Part shown: positions 34,805-47,651 of the stretch, piece after piece
Layout: each line of letters begins with the position of its first letter
How positions within the stretch are numbered: position 1 is the stretch's first letter
Assembly: GCA_946800325.1 (NCBI GenBank)
Contig: OX326960.1
Location: 19,486,393 to 19,550,392, forward strand
From: Luzula sylvatica
Taxonomy: Eukaryota; Streptophyta; Magnoliopsida; Poales; Juncaceae
Length of the DNA stretch: 64,000 bases
Reading direction: 5' to 3'
The notes under the pieces: model-generated
Told to the model about the DNA's origin: nothing
Database searches by the model: none
The model's input: only the letters and a program-made list of their open reading frames with translations
Translations under genes and position numbers: made by a program

Positions 34805-36006
34805 ATGAAGGTAATTAAGGTCGAAATGGTTTGCAATTACATTTGAATAATATTTTTTGCTTGTTCTTGCTTATTCTTTTTCTTTTCTTTGTTCTTTGTG
34901 GCGATGAACTTAATGATTTTAATTACAAACTCTGCATAGTTTATTTTTGTTGTTTCTTGTATAAGCAAGATTGTGATGTTTTGCTTTATGTACCAGTAAA
35001 CTAATAATATAAGAGCATCTTCGAAGAGAATTAGTATTTTATCTAAAATAATTTGGATGTTATAGAATGAAACTGAGGTGATTGTGACCATCTTCTTGTG
35101 CATAACAATAGCATATTGTTTCATTATATTTGTTCTATTTCGCTTAACTAGTTATCGGAAGACAATTCTTGTTTTCTTGAAAGTAGATGAGACTCTCTCT
35201 ATAATTCTTGATTTAACATAAATGTTAGATACAAACATTCAAGTGAAGCTTGGATTCAAAATGATCGATCTGTATTCTGTAATACATTATAATATAAATC
35301 TCTTTCATTGGCAATCTCTGATGTATTAGAATTTTGTCTCAAACAGATAGCTCGGTGGTTGCGTAGAGCCATTCGCGTTCGCTTGTCTTGCTTGACTGGG
35401 GGTTCCTCGATCGAGGAGGTTGATTCGCCCGTGGTTTCTGGGACTGTTGAGATCCACGAGGAGACTGTTCTTGCTCCCGATGAGGTCGTTTGTGCTGCTG
35501 CTGAGATCCACGAGGAGACTGTTCTTGTTCCTGATGAGGTCGTTTCTGCTGCTGTTGAGATCCACGAGGAGAGTACTGTTGTTGTTCCTGATGATGCCGT
35601 ACCTGCCATTTCATTGGAGGAGTCCAACTTGGACATGGAGGATGAGATGGTCATTGAAGGAGTGGATCCTTCGATTCTCAGGAGGGCCCTCGGGACTCGG
35701 CTTCCTACTATATGGGAGGTCGAGGGAGAGGGTGAGGATTCCGAGTCTGACGTGGAGGTGGGCGTAGAGCAGACTGAGGTTGGTTTGGAGTTGGAGACTG
35801 AGGTTGGTTTGAACACACAAGAGGTGGAGGAGGGAGAAATGATGCAGTCTGATTTGGAGATGAACACGGAGGGGAGAGGAGAGCCCTTCATTCTTGGCTC
35901 TGGATCTGAGTTGGAGAAGAGCACACAAGAGGTGGAGGAGGAGATTGGTGGTAATATGGCAAAGTCGATGACATTGCGCGATTTCTTGATTACGACCACA
36001 GCTTGA
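34805..36006 (+). CDS. Unrecognised acidic repeat protein, two exons (copy 3, intact)
   Basis: Exon 1 34805-34810 (ATGAAG), intron 34811-35346, exon 2 35347-36006; the donor GTAATT, acceptor CAAACAG and 536-base intron length equal those of copy 2. The encoded protein differs from copy 2 by Ala for Ser in the first repeat and is identical to copy 4. The reverse strand also has an open frame of 247 codons (35256-35999), serine/threonine-rich; I take it as a shadow because it has no promoter or splice support and its composition mirrors the Glu/Val codons of this strand. Function unknown. Confidence 0.6.
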
Positions 36007-36810
36007 TTAGAGTATTTATTATTTAATTATGTAATACTAATTTTATGATTCTTAATGTTGGTATGTGTATAGCTTTTATCTTGCTCTTTCTTGATTATAT
36101 GATATAAGTTGGAATATTTAGAATAACTATTATCTTGCTCTTTCTTGGATCTAACGTGCAGCGCTCAAGTTGAGTCTGCTTTATATTTAGCTTTGAAACA
36201 TTTTCTTAATTAACAAAATTTAGACAAGATTTCAATTAAGCATCCTATATGAAAAGAGAAAAATATTTGGAGTTCTTTCTTTGTTTTCTTTGCTTGGCTG
36301 TAGAGAATGTATTAATTGAATGCTACGTGTATCCAGATTTCTTAATTACAATCTACTGGTGTTATAAGGCTAGACCGGTACCGTTTGAGTATGTCCTTTA
36401 GAAAAGAATCATTTCAGGTATTTCATTTTTTATTTAAGAAACAAAAGACAATAGCTAAAATTTCAATACATTGTGTAAACTAAATAACATCTTATCTTAG
36501 TATCTTAGGTAGCACACAATAAAACACTTTTTTACGTGGCAAAAAATGCAATATGAAGTTTCATGGGGGTATAAATGTCATAAAAAAGAATGAACATACG
36601 TTTGAAAGCTTGGAAACATGATGTTAAATAAGCAACAAGAAAACATCCAATACTGGTGAGTTTAATTTCTCTCTTGATTCGACCAGCTTTGGACGGTTGG
36701 TTGGTTCTCTAATTTTTTCCATTTTCTTCGGTTGAGCTAAGCAAAACATTCATACTGGTAAATAAAACATGACATAAGATTTAGGACGCTTTATGCATGT
36801 CTCGCTTATC
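36007..36810. other. 3' flank of gene copy 3, no gene seen
   Basis: Matches 20418-21221. Variant taaataaaacat near 36762 is shared with U4 only. Confidence 0.65.
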
Positions 36811-36979
36811 TAGGGGTGTCAACGGTTCGGATCCGGTTCGGATAGTGCTCGTACCTAATCCATATCTATATTATTTTTCGGATACGGATTCGGAAACGGA
36901 ATTACCCGGATACGGATCCGGTTCGGATATTGTCGGATACGGATATGGTTCTTTTTCGAATATTAAAACGGATAATATG

Positions 36980-37061
<82 letters not shown>

Positions 37062-37159
37062 CATGAACGATATATATAATATATCTAAACGTAATTTATG
37101 ATTGTGATTTTAAATCACTCACAAATCATTAATTTTTATATACTATTTGAACTAATATC
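36811..37159. mobile_element. hAT-like MITE, left part only, unit U3
   Basis: As in U2, cut by the Copia insertion. The (AT)n tract is 36982-37060, and the atttgta that follows it in U2 is absent, as in U4. Confidence 0.85.
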
Positions 37160-38408
37160 TGTTGGTTAATTCTAACCTAGAGGGGGGTAAATTTGGTAAT
37201 CTACCGTACAATTACTTTAGCTAATTACCTAATTTACTATGCGGAATTAATGATAATTTTAAATAAAGTAGATGATACCGGAAACACTTGAACACAAGAT
37301 GTTTTTTAACGAAGTTCGGTAGGTGGTTGATATGTAGCCTTAACTCACCCTTTACTCGCTTAATTGACCGATTCAATTAGTTGCGAGTACCTACGTCTCC
37401 GGGAATGCCTTGCGCCTCTTTTTGGCTTTTCGATTGAATTCCAACTCACTCGATTACAAGGTGTTGCCTAGATCGATTTACACGCTTTCTATCGATCTAT
37501 AGCTTAGGCTCTTTACAAGTAGTTGCACTAGCCTATTACAATTTTCACTAATCGAGCTACAACGTGATCGGTCACGTGAGTGGGATACGATTAGTGGAGA
37601 TTTTCGAAAGTAGATCAATGATCTAAAGAGGGTTTCTCAAGCTATCAATGGATATGGATAATCACAGCTTTAGGGTTTCTCTCTTTTGTATTTTGAATGT
37701 GTGAAAGTGAAAAGTTGAGAGAGAGAAGCCCTAGAAGGATTCTATTTATACTCTCTATAGAAATTCTTCAGAAAATTGCCAGTGCGTTCGAACGGACAAT
37801 GTTCGTTCTGAACGCACATGCAGTTTGTACTAGCCGTTTCAAAATAACGTGCAAATATATTTTTGGGTCCGTTCGAACGAACACAGTTCGTTCACAACGG
37901 ACTCACTTATACATTACATTTGTGTTCACAGAAAGGATTGTCCGTTCAACGCACTTAAATGGTGGGTGAACGAATTCTAAATGTCCGTTCGAACGTACAT
38001 GTTTGTTCGTTCGAACGCACACAATCCTGTGACATCTTGGTTCTTTTCAAGAGATGATATTTTGATATGTGGCAAGTTCGTTCTGAACGGACTTTGAGTT
38101 CGTTCAGAACGCACTTCATGTTTGATTGAACTCTTTGTTATTTTGACCATGATTTTACTTGAGATCTACTAGGTTTCTACCTATGGTTTATTTGTGGCGA
38201 ATCCCACTCACGGAAGGCTTCGACATCTTGATTCTTGATATGCTTCAAGAGCCTTCCTTCTAGTCTTCTCTTGTTGTGCTTCTTGTGACTTCGAAGCTCT
38301 TTATCATCTTCTAGCCGTACCTGTGTTATCCTACACATTTTCTCGATGTAAACGTTAGTAATGACAGTGTTTTGAAATAATCAAACCATCAGGAAATTTG
38401 AACCAACA
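37160..38408 (-). repeat. 3' LTR of Copia element, unit U3 (1249 bp)
   Basis: TGTTGG...CCAACA, matching the U4 left LTR on reading, including gatatg near 37330 and acagaaagg near 37928. Confidence 0.92.
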
Positions 38409-38422
38409 AACTCCCCCTTTTG
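38409..38422 (-). other. Polypurine tract, unit U3 element
   Basis: CAAAAGGGGGAGTT on the minus strand, abutting the LTR. Confidence 0.8.
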
Positions 38423-38964
38423 ATTAATTTCAAAACACTGTCGGTTTGGAGAGTTTCAACATTTCGTTGAGAACTTTCCGTACGATCGTTTCTCCCCCAT
38501 TTTGAAAGTGATCAAAAGGGCCAATGAGACTTCATAAAGGGAAGGCTCCCCCTAAATGCGAGCTCCCCCTCAAATAATGAATTTATGAATGTATGGGCTC
38601 GAATATGATGGTATTCTAATGATTGGAATAACGAAAATCTTTTCAAGTTCGACACATTTTTTTTTTTTTTTTTTTTTAAAATAATACACTTTGTGTGTGT
38701 GCGTTCTGAACGAAAAATGAATGCGTTGGAACGGACTGACATCTGTCTTGGACTAATGAGTAGTATGCAGATAAACCAAAAATAGATGCCTCGATTTATA
38801 AGAACTTAAAATGACCATAACAATTATGCCTAAAACAGTTATGAAAGTGCCGATACAACCATAGCAATCAAATTCCTCGTACACACTCGGAGGATAAACA
38901 ACAAACAAAACACTAACAAAAACAAAATAACAAAATATACGAAAACATTAGACACCCCTAGTGA
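38423..38964. other. Non-coding 3' region of Copia element, unit U3
   Basis: As at 22831-23372. No gene supported. Confidence 0.6.
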
Positions 38965-39176
38965 TCACATCTCATTGTGGCCGGGGTAGGGGTTCGTTTC
39001 GGTTTGTGCGTTCGGATCGGCCGCGAAGAAGTTGTCGGTGTTGAATTGTCCCGAGTGGGAGTCCGACGGATGCTCAGTGGTAGGATGTGGAGGGGTAGGA
39101 GGTACTCGGTCTTGAGATTCCGGGTATCGCCCGAAACGGTTTCCGAGATAAGCATAGAGGTCGGAAAATTGACGAC
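38965..39176 (-). pseudogene. C-terminal piece of the extra ORF (U3)
   Basis: Same sequence as the U2 piece at 23373-23584, cut off from the main ORF by the solo LTR. Confidence 0.8.
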
Positions 39177-41313
39177 TGTAACGAGCATAATTAAGCACAT
39201 TTTTAGGGTTTAAAACCATGCAAAATAATGTTAAATAAACATAAAAACATGCTATAATCTTTATATTCAACAATTCTTGAGGAAAATACTTTAATGATGA
39301 ATTTGTGTTTATTTCAGGTAAAAAAGGCCAAATTTCCACAAATAAACCCCATGGCTGAATTCCTCTCGTCGAGACGAGCGTTTTCGATATAAAGATCGTA
39401 CCATTCGGTGGAAGGACGAGAAAGTCGCAAAGTTTCTGATGAAACGGGTCAGAATTCCTATCCAAATGACCCGCTACACGGATGGCTACAGAGTAACCAG
39501 TGTACCAGATCCTGACAACCCATAACCCTCACTCGCTACACCAAAGGACACACAGGGGTCAGCAGTGACCCAGTTCATCAAAGACCACATGACTCCCTTC
39601 TCAACACACTCTGATTCTCTGTGACACTATAATCACGTGAACCCCACTAAAGCTTCTATCCCTCTCTCTAAACTCAACCAATTGCACGATCAGCTACACA
39701 GAGATTCGCACGGAATATCCTGGTCCTTTCAAAACAAACTCTCAACGGATTGTTATCCCGCGTGTACTCTCTCCAGTTCTCTCCTCACCGCCGTCTCCAG
39801 TGTACAAGTCATTCAATAAATAAAGAAGAAATGATCCTCTGAAATTTCTTCCCTACAATGCCTGCAGACGATCTCGTCTCTTCCAAAAACACGTCGCCAT
39901 GGCTGTTGCGAGCTCAATCTCGCCGTACGAGCGACGTGGCTCACTTCTCTCTCCACCAGCCACGTCGTAACCACCCTGGGACCCTCTTCCACCTCTCTCT
40001 CCTCTCAATTTCGATCTCAAATGGTAGACTCTGGTGTAATCTCGACTATAAATACACCCCTAGACTCAATACTCGGAAGAACCCATTCGAGTGGCCTTTT
40101 GGCCCTCTCTCTTCTCCTTCACCTTCGTACCCACTCTCTGATCATCACCACTCTCTCAATTCCCTTGATTCGAGCCAAAGTTTCGAGCTTTTCTCAGTTT
40201 TATCTCGGGTCAGAAACCTCCACAGCCATTAACGAACTCCAAGCTTCATCTCACCTCGCAGAGAGCTTCATTGGGGTGACAAAAGACCATAGGAGCTCTC
40301 CATATCCCTTTCCACCTCTTTCCTCCACCAGGTTTGGTTCAAGCTTCGAGCTTTCTCAACTTGAACCCTGACCCGCCATTAGAGACCTTCAAGCTCCACT
40401 CCTCTCCCTCCTGGCAGCTTCATTGGGGTGACAACAGACCATAGGAGCTAGCCAGATCATCACCACATCCATCTCCACTCTCCATTCTCAGATTGGGTAC
40501 TATCTCTCTTGTTAGGATATTTTTGATATTTTCTTAGTTTCATGCTTGTTTAGATCCAGTTTTGTTTAGTTCTTTAGAACTTGTTTGAATCTGTTAAACC
40601 CCCTTTTTACTTGTTTGTTTGATTGTTTGTATGAACTTTGTGATTGAATTTAGAATATGTTGCTTTGAATCTGTGAACTTTCTGATCTGTTTCATTAATT
40701 GGATTAAAAATAGTTTTAGATATGATAAAAACCAATAAAAATGTGTTTCTGAATCTTGACAACATCTAGTTCATGTAGGAATTTACTGCATCTCATTTCA
40801 TCCATTTTCTCATTTGTTATTGATTGTTAAATTCTAAGATCTGAATCTCTGTGTTTTCTGTCCAGTAATTAGTCTTGCATTTTTAGTTAATCGATTATTG
40901 CATATAAAAATCTATAAAAATTATGATGTCTTTTTTGTTTGATTATTGATCTGTGATAAAAGTTTCAAATAATTTGGAGTTGTAATTTGAGCTATATAAA
41001 TTATTGAAGTTGATACTTTTCTGTGATCTAGTTTTTGAACACTCTTTGTTTGAGGAATTTTTGAATTTATTTGGATTGATAAAAAGATCTGAAAAATGGA
41101 ACATAGTCTCTCTCAGTGTTGAATTTGTTGTGTGCAATTTAGGAGAATTTTTGGGACTGTGAAAGTTGAATTAGAACATTAAACTCTAGAATTACCGTAA
41201 TCTCCCTGTGGATCGATACCCTAACTTGCCATTTTGCTAAGTTTAGGAAGAAATTAAATATTGTTGAATTACTCAAATTAAGAAATAAACGACGCTTAAA
41301 TTTCAAGTTTTCA
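39177..41313 (+). mobile_element. Solo LTR, Ty3/Gypsy-like, nested in Copia element (U3)
   Basis: 2137 bp with ACGAC duplications at 39172-39176 and 41314-41318. TATAAATA at 40047-40054. One private change was noted (cgctacacc near 39535, against cgctgcacc in U2 and U4). Confidence 0.85.
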
Positions 41314-42603
41314 ACGACCCGCATTTTCGATCATCCTATTCTCGGAGGCATGCAGGTCCTCACGAAATGCGTCTCGCATGACTCGTCCTTGTTGCTCAAT
41401 GCGCTCATCCATTTCCTCGAACAACGCCTTCATGTAGGCGAACCGCCGTTCGTCCCGTTCTGTTGAGACGTTCGAGGTTTCCGCACGCTCCTTCTTCCTA
41501 CGTTTTCGAACCGGCACATCACCGCTTTGGTCGGTATACGAGGGGTCGACGTTGTCCTCTTTCTCGGATTGGGTGTCCCCCTCCAACCAACGGGTAGGAT
41601 TGCGAGGAAGGTGAAACGCATCCGCTTCTTCTGGGTGATCGATAATCCATCCTTGGGCACGTGCCGAATACCGATATCTAAGACGTTGAAGGTTTGATCT
41701 TGACGCGAGGTTTGTCGGTGGTTCCGATCGGAAGTCCCAATCGCTTAACGGGATCGAGACTCCTTGGAGTTCCATCATTCTGGCGATCAACGTTCCGTAG
41801 GGTAATGACGCGTTCCTTTGACTCATGGCGCTTTCCATGTGGCTTATGATGAGATAAGGCACATGGACGGGTAGTTGGTCTTCGTACCACATGCGATATA
41901 AAAGCATGATATTGCGATTTTCTAGATTAGCCTTCAATCTTGCGACAGGGGTAAGAATGTTATTACCGATTGCCCAGACAAACTTCTCGGGAGCAGCCAA
42001 GTGAGACGCCGATTCTTGTGACTTGTATCGATTTGTGACCACCTTCTTCATAGGTTCGATCACAGCGGCCTCAAGTCTCCCCTTGCGGGCGTTGTACACC
42101 TTCTCTCCATCATCTTTCAGCCCGAGCAACTCGCACAAATTCTGCACCGAGATCTCGACTTTCTCACCGAGGATAAAGGATGTTATCTTTTCTTGGGCAT
42201 GGTCGAAAATTGCGTTTGCGTAGAACAAACGAGTGATGACATGGTATGACGGCTCGTTAAGACACGCAAGGTTTGCGAATCCCCATCTTCGCTCGATTGC
42301 CTCGACCTTGTCGGAAAGGTGAGAAATATTTGGTGGAAACTTGTAATAGTAACATTGTGAGATGGCTTTTCTTACCACAACTTTGTTGAAGAGAATTCCG
42401 GCCTCCGGATTGCGAAAGAGGTGATCGTTGTTCAGATTGGAGAAATCGTAATCCACTTGCCTGCGTGCGCTGCGATCAGGCCTCTTAGCCATCTTCTTTG
42501 GTCGAGGTGGAATCAATGGTAGAGCTTGAGCGTTAGATCTTTCTCCCACGTTCTTCTTTCCCTTTGTTTTCCCTTTTGAAAGTGAGGTTCTAGCGGCATC
42601 CAT
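41311..42603 (-). pseudogene. Extra ORF of Copia element, putative plant transposon protein domain (U3)
   Basis: 430 codons, matching the U4 copy on reading. The A run before the start differs by one base from U2, which closes the longer upstream frame here. This supports the Met at 42603 as the true start. Confidence 0.8.
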
Positions 42604-42727
42604 GGATTCGAGCTTTCCCTCTTTTTTTTTTTTTTTTTGAGAGAGAAATGAAGGGTTTTGGGAGATAAAAGATTTTTGGAAGAGAAAGAGAGGGTCGGTT
42701 GCATGCAGATGGGGAGTAAATACGACG

Positions 42728-43179
42728 TGTTCGTTCGAACGGACCTATATGTGCGTTCGGACGCACACGAATCTGAGAAGAGGCGCGATTGTTTGGGTTT
42801 AAGATGCATGTATATGTGGAGAGAAGTCGTTGAATCCGTTCGAACGAACTTCTATGTGCGTTCGAACGCACATAAGACTGAGAAATGGCGCCATTGTTTG
42901 GATGTAAGTTGGTTCAAGGAACGAGGCATGTTCGTTCGAACGCACTCTTTGTTCGTTAGAACGCACTGGAAGCTGTTGGGAATGATAAAAGGCGCCATAA
43001 TATGAAAAGACGCCATAATTGTATAATTCATTTTTCCGTTCTGAACGAACTCTTTGTTCATTGGAACGCACTTGAGCCTGTTAGGAAAATGAAATGGCGC
43101 CACAATTTTAATGCGGATGAGGATCTCATATTCCATTTGTCCGTTCCGAACGCACTCTTTTGTTCGTTCGGACGGACTG
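42728..43179. repeat. Paired-palindrome array upstream of the extra ORF (U3)
   Basis: Five pairs, as in U2 at 27137-27588. Confidence 0.8.
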
Positions 43180-43314
43180 GGTACTGAGATGTGATCACTG
43201 AATTGTGCTGAGAACTTATTACCGATACATGGACCATATTTTATACCTATACTGACACTGATGATTATGCAATTATGATGTAACTACATGAGAATCGACC
43301 AATTATGCTAGAAT

Positions 43315-43962
43315 TTAATTTTTGAGAGATAACATACCTAGCTTTAGTCGTAGATCGGAGAATGGAGCAAATGGCAACGGCTTTGTGAACGATTTGACGA
43401 TTTGATCGTGTGTCTCTACCCCTTCGAGTTTGACAATCTATAGATGGTTTTCATACAAATGTGGCCTAACCGTCTATACCATAATCGAGATACCGATTCC
43501 GATATGGTGAGACAATGGATTTCCGGTACCACGAACTCAAAGTGGAAGGAGTATAAGTTTTCGTGTCGGGTTCCTTTGCATACCGTGATATTGTCTTTCA
43601 TTCGATCACTCAAGCATGATATTTGATCGAATTTTAACACAGTCTCCGGCATCACATAATTGGCCTATGCTACTCAGATTATGTTTAAGTCCAATTACAA
43701 GATAGACATTCTCTAGGGTCCAATTTGAGCTACCTATAGAACCGATACCAACAATTTTACCCTTTTTTTTTAAAAAAAAAAGTGATGTCTCCTCCCTTGA
43801 ATGGTTCGAGAGATTTAAACATTTCTCGATCCCAAGTCATGTGTCTAGAGCAACCGCTATCTAGACACCACTTTGATGACTTTATTCTGGAAGTTAAACC
43901 CACATACTATACTCCCCCTAAATATTTGGCCTAAGGTATGGTATAATAGGGAGTATAGTGTC
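43315..43962 (-). pseudogene. Collapsed Copia pol remnant (U3)
   Basis: DSG protease piece 43870 to 43781, homopolymer break, pre-integrase piece 43655-43416, RNase H tail ending at 43315. The crossover that made this hybrid unit falls between 43269 and about 43780, partly inside this remnant. Confidence 0.82.
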
Positions 43963-46314
43963 TCATTTTAGGGCTAAAGCCCTAGGGGGTCCTATCCCGA
44001 GGGAGGTAGAGGGACCCATTGAGTGACGATCTTTGCGCATCCACATGACGTTTGATGTCAATTTTGGATTGCGAAGATCACAACTTGTTGAGACATGACC
44101 AATTTTGCAACAATAGTTACAAAATGCTAAGGTGGGCTTATTTATGGTTGTGGAGCTCTTCACGAAATAGTTAGAGAGTTTATTTAAGTTACTTCTCTGA
44201 GGAGTTATCGATTTTGGCATTTGATGACAACTGTTTGATTGAAATTTGTTTGATTTAAATTGTTTTTGTGTGTTGGTGTAATGTTTGGGAGCCCCTTTTT
44301 GATATGACGCCTCGGTGTAGTTAGTCACTTCATAGAAATAACCATTTGGTCCCCGTTTGAATATACAATCGGTTCCTCCCGAATTGTTACGTCTAGGTTG
44401 TGAATTTTGTGTGAAATGATTGTTCCTATAATTATGATTAACACGTTTAGGTTGTTCATTTTTCACATTTTTACCTTTGTTGTAATCATGGTACATGAAA
44501 GCATTTCCATGACTACTCATTTTATTGTTCTCCCATTTTGATTTTTGATTTTTAGATACGGAAAAATCGGGTTTATTACCGTTCTTTTTCTTGTATCCCA
44601 AACCGGATTTGTCATTGGGTTTTTGTCCCATGAATGACGATTTCAAAATATCATCCAATGAAGGAGGACTCGATGCAATATATGCACAAGCCTTCTTCAA
44701 GGACTCATTTTCAACTTTAATATTTAGAAGTTCGACTTTTAAATGAGAAATCTCACCTTTAAAGGCTTGACACTCACATTTTGAAAATCCTTTAAATTCA
44801 TTTATTTGATATTTATATGCCAAGATAGATAACTCAAGAGAAGCTACCTTATCCTTGAGAGCTTGTGTTGAGCTCCCAAGTTTACCCTCATTTAGTTGAG
44901 AGTTCCCATCATCTCTTAGAAACTCATCACATGACTCGAGTTCTAATTTGAATGCGGGAGAAAATTTAGGTCGATGTAATGATTCTACGTTAATTATAGA
45001 GTTGATACGTACCTCATGACTTTGGTCATGTGTTGAGTTTAGGGAGGAGGTAGAAGGTACCATGTCTACGGGGATGGGCATACGAGGTGTCGCAGTTAGA
45101 CCTCGTTCAATTCGGAGAGATTGAATTGCCGCTTTCACTGCGCTCATAGGTGGAGGGTCGATCCTTACCATGAGTGCAAGATTTGCAGTGTGTCGGTTTG
45201 ATGGATCATCCGAGTCGGATGATGAGCTTGATCCATCCGTTTCTCCCCACCTACAATCGACGTTAGCTTTATATGCCTTTTTCTTTTTGAAATCTTTACC
45301 TTTGTATTTTTGACGATCTTCTCGCCCCTTGTCCTCGTATCTTCTTTCGTGTCGAGGTTCTCGCCTTTCCCGATCTCTTTGGTCATCATCTTTTTTGAAC
45401 CAACGGGAATTTTCGGGGTGAAGTGTCCAACATGACTCCATCATGTGTCCACCTTTCTTGCACCAAAAGCAATGGGGCTTTAACCCCTTTTGTTTCCGAT
45501 TCTCGTTGAATCGTTTTTCATCTCTTTGCCACTCTAGTAGTCGTAGGGTTAGATCGTCTATCTCATTGTCCTCATTGCTAGTGTTCACTGCGGGCAAAGC
45601 TACGGCTTTGGATCGAGGAGTAGGAGTGGAGATCCCGTATTCTTCATCGAGTTGCTTGAGTCGAATCTCGAAGTTTCGGAACTGACTTACCAATTCTTCG
45701 GGTGTGAGATCTTGAGATGCGACCGCTGTACCTAAAGCTACACGCAAAGATTCCCAACTACGGGATATAGCTTGAAGTAATCTAGCAATAATTCTATCAT
45801 CGGTAAGAGGTGCATTTTGTGTGGCATATCGGGTTTTTAATACATTAATTTTTGCCCAAATGTTATCAACGGACTCTCCCTCAATCATTCGGAGATTGTT
45901 GAATTCTTGTTCGAGTCCGATGATATTTGTTCTCCTCATTTGAGATGTACCCTCGTATCTCTCATTGAGCATACGCCACATTTCACATGAGTTTTCACAG
46001 TGATCCACTAAAGATCCGATAGAACTAATCATATTGTTGAGTATTAGGTTTTGAGCATATATATCATTAGTCCTATCTTCTCTAGTTTGAGCAGGATAGG
46101 TTGTGTTACCGGCATCGTCGACATCTTGGACTGAGACAAAGCCTCGTAACACCACCTTGTCAAGCCCTTGGAGAGCGAATGCATTCAACATGCATTTCTT
46201 CCAAGAACTCCAATTGGTTCCATCTAACTCACGTGAGTTTGAAATGTTTTATTTAAGGATGGTATTTATTGGATTAGATGATGACGGTTGTACAACTGGG
46301 TTAAGTTCGGTCAT
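43963..46314 (-). pseudogene. Copia gag, early in-frame stop (U3)
   Basis: Probable original ATG at 46314-46312, in-frame TAA at 46251-46249, then 742 codons open from 46191. The protein equals the U2 copy and differs from U4 at three residues. Confidence 0.85.
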
Positions 46315-46368
46315 TAGATCTTTTAAGTACAAGTTATCCCTAATGTTCTAAGAGATGGTTAGTACCTT

Positions 46369-46380
46369 GTTCTGATACCA
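46369..46380 (-). other. Primer-binding site, one mismatch (U3)
   Basis: TGGTATCAGAAC, as in U2. Confidence 0.85.
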
Positions 46381-46382
46381 AT

Positions 46383-47142
46383 TGTTGGCTAATTCTAACC
46401 TAGAGGGGGGTAAATTTGGTAATCTACCGTACAATTACTTTAGCTAATTACCTAATTTACTATGCGGAATTAATGATAATTTTAAATAAAGTAGATGATA
46501 CCGGAAACACTTGAACACAAGATGTTTTTTAATGAAGTTCGGTAGGTGGTTGCTATGTAGCCTTAACTCACCCTTTACTCGCTTAATTGACCGATTCAAT
46601 TAGTTGCGAGTACCTACGTCTCCGGGAATGCCTTGCGCCTCTTTTTGGCTTTTCGATTGAATTCCAACTCACTCGATTACAAGGTGTTGCCTAGATCGAT
46701 TTACACGCTTTCTATCGATCTATAGCTTAGGCTCTTTACAAGTAGTTGCACTAGCCTATTACAATTTTCACTAATCGAGCTACAACGTGATCGGTCACGT
46801 GAGTGGGATACGATTAGTGGAGATTTTCGAAAGTAGATCAATGATCTAAAGAGGGTTTCTCAAGCTATCAATGGATATGGATAATCACAGCTTTAGGGTT
46901 TCTCTCTTTTGTATTTTGAATGTGTGAAAGTGAAAAGTTGAGAGAGAGAAGCCCTAGAAGGATTCTATTTATACTCTCTATAGAAATTCTTCAGAAAATT
47001 GCCAGTGCGTTCGAACGGACAATGTTCGTTCTGAACGCACATGCAGTTTGTACTAGCCGTTTCAAAATAACGTGCAAATATATTTTTGGGTCCGTTCGAA
47101 CGAACACAGTTCGTTCACAACGGACTCACTTATACATTACAT
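46383..47142 (-). repeat. Truncated 5' LTR of Copia element (760 bp), unit U3
   Basis: Same breakpoint (tacat, 47138-47142) and the same LTR variants (TGTTGGC, aatgaagttc) as U2. Confidence 0.9.
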
Positions 47143-47651
47143 AACTATCCTGAGAATACGGGTATCCAATACGGATACGGATACGGATACGATACGATTT
47201 GGATACGTATCGGATACGCTACGCGACGTATCCGATTATTTTAATATCTGTTTTTCGGATACGGAATGATACGGCTCGGATACGTTCAGGATACGGCTGG
47301 AATACTGCATTTTGGATACTTGGACCTATTATATATTTTGGCCCCATATTATTTTTAAATAAATTATATATAATACTTCTAGCATATTTCTAAATTAGTT
47401 CTAGGATATTTCTAGAATAAATTTAGGATATTTTTATCATACTTGTATTGTTGTATTGATTTTATTTATTGTCACGATATTTAAATTAAAATATTACGAA
47501 TTTATTATTTATTTACTTATTATATACAATATAAATGTATTAAAATAATAAATATATACCCGAATCGGTATCCGTGATTTTTCGAAAATTGTCGCCGTAT
47601 CCGTATCGTATCGGATATGATACTTGACGTATATGTATCCGTGCAACATAG
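47143..47651. mobile_element. MITE 'A', left end deleted, unit U3
   Basis: Same truncated element as 31552-32060. Confidence 0.8.

Larger units (their letters stand above)
37160..47142 (-). mobile_element. Defective Copia LTR retrotransposon, unit U3 (hybrid copy)
   Basis: Same structure and deletion as the U2 element. Variants left of about 43,269 match U4 (tgatatgtag in the LTR, HLPRNP in the extra ORF, tatgcaatt at 43269). Variants right of about 43,760 match U2 (T/A run lengths, three gag residues, primer-site mismatch, LTR truncation). Confidence 0.9.

Noticed and set aside
35256..35999. 247-codon minus-strand frame (also at 19667-20410 and 50848-51591), longer than the plus-strand gene
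   Set aside because: It is the reverse reading of the Glu/Val-rich gene, giving Ser/Thr-rich sequence. No TATA, start context or splice support was found on that strand.
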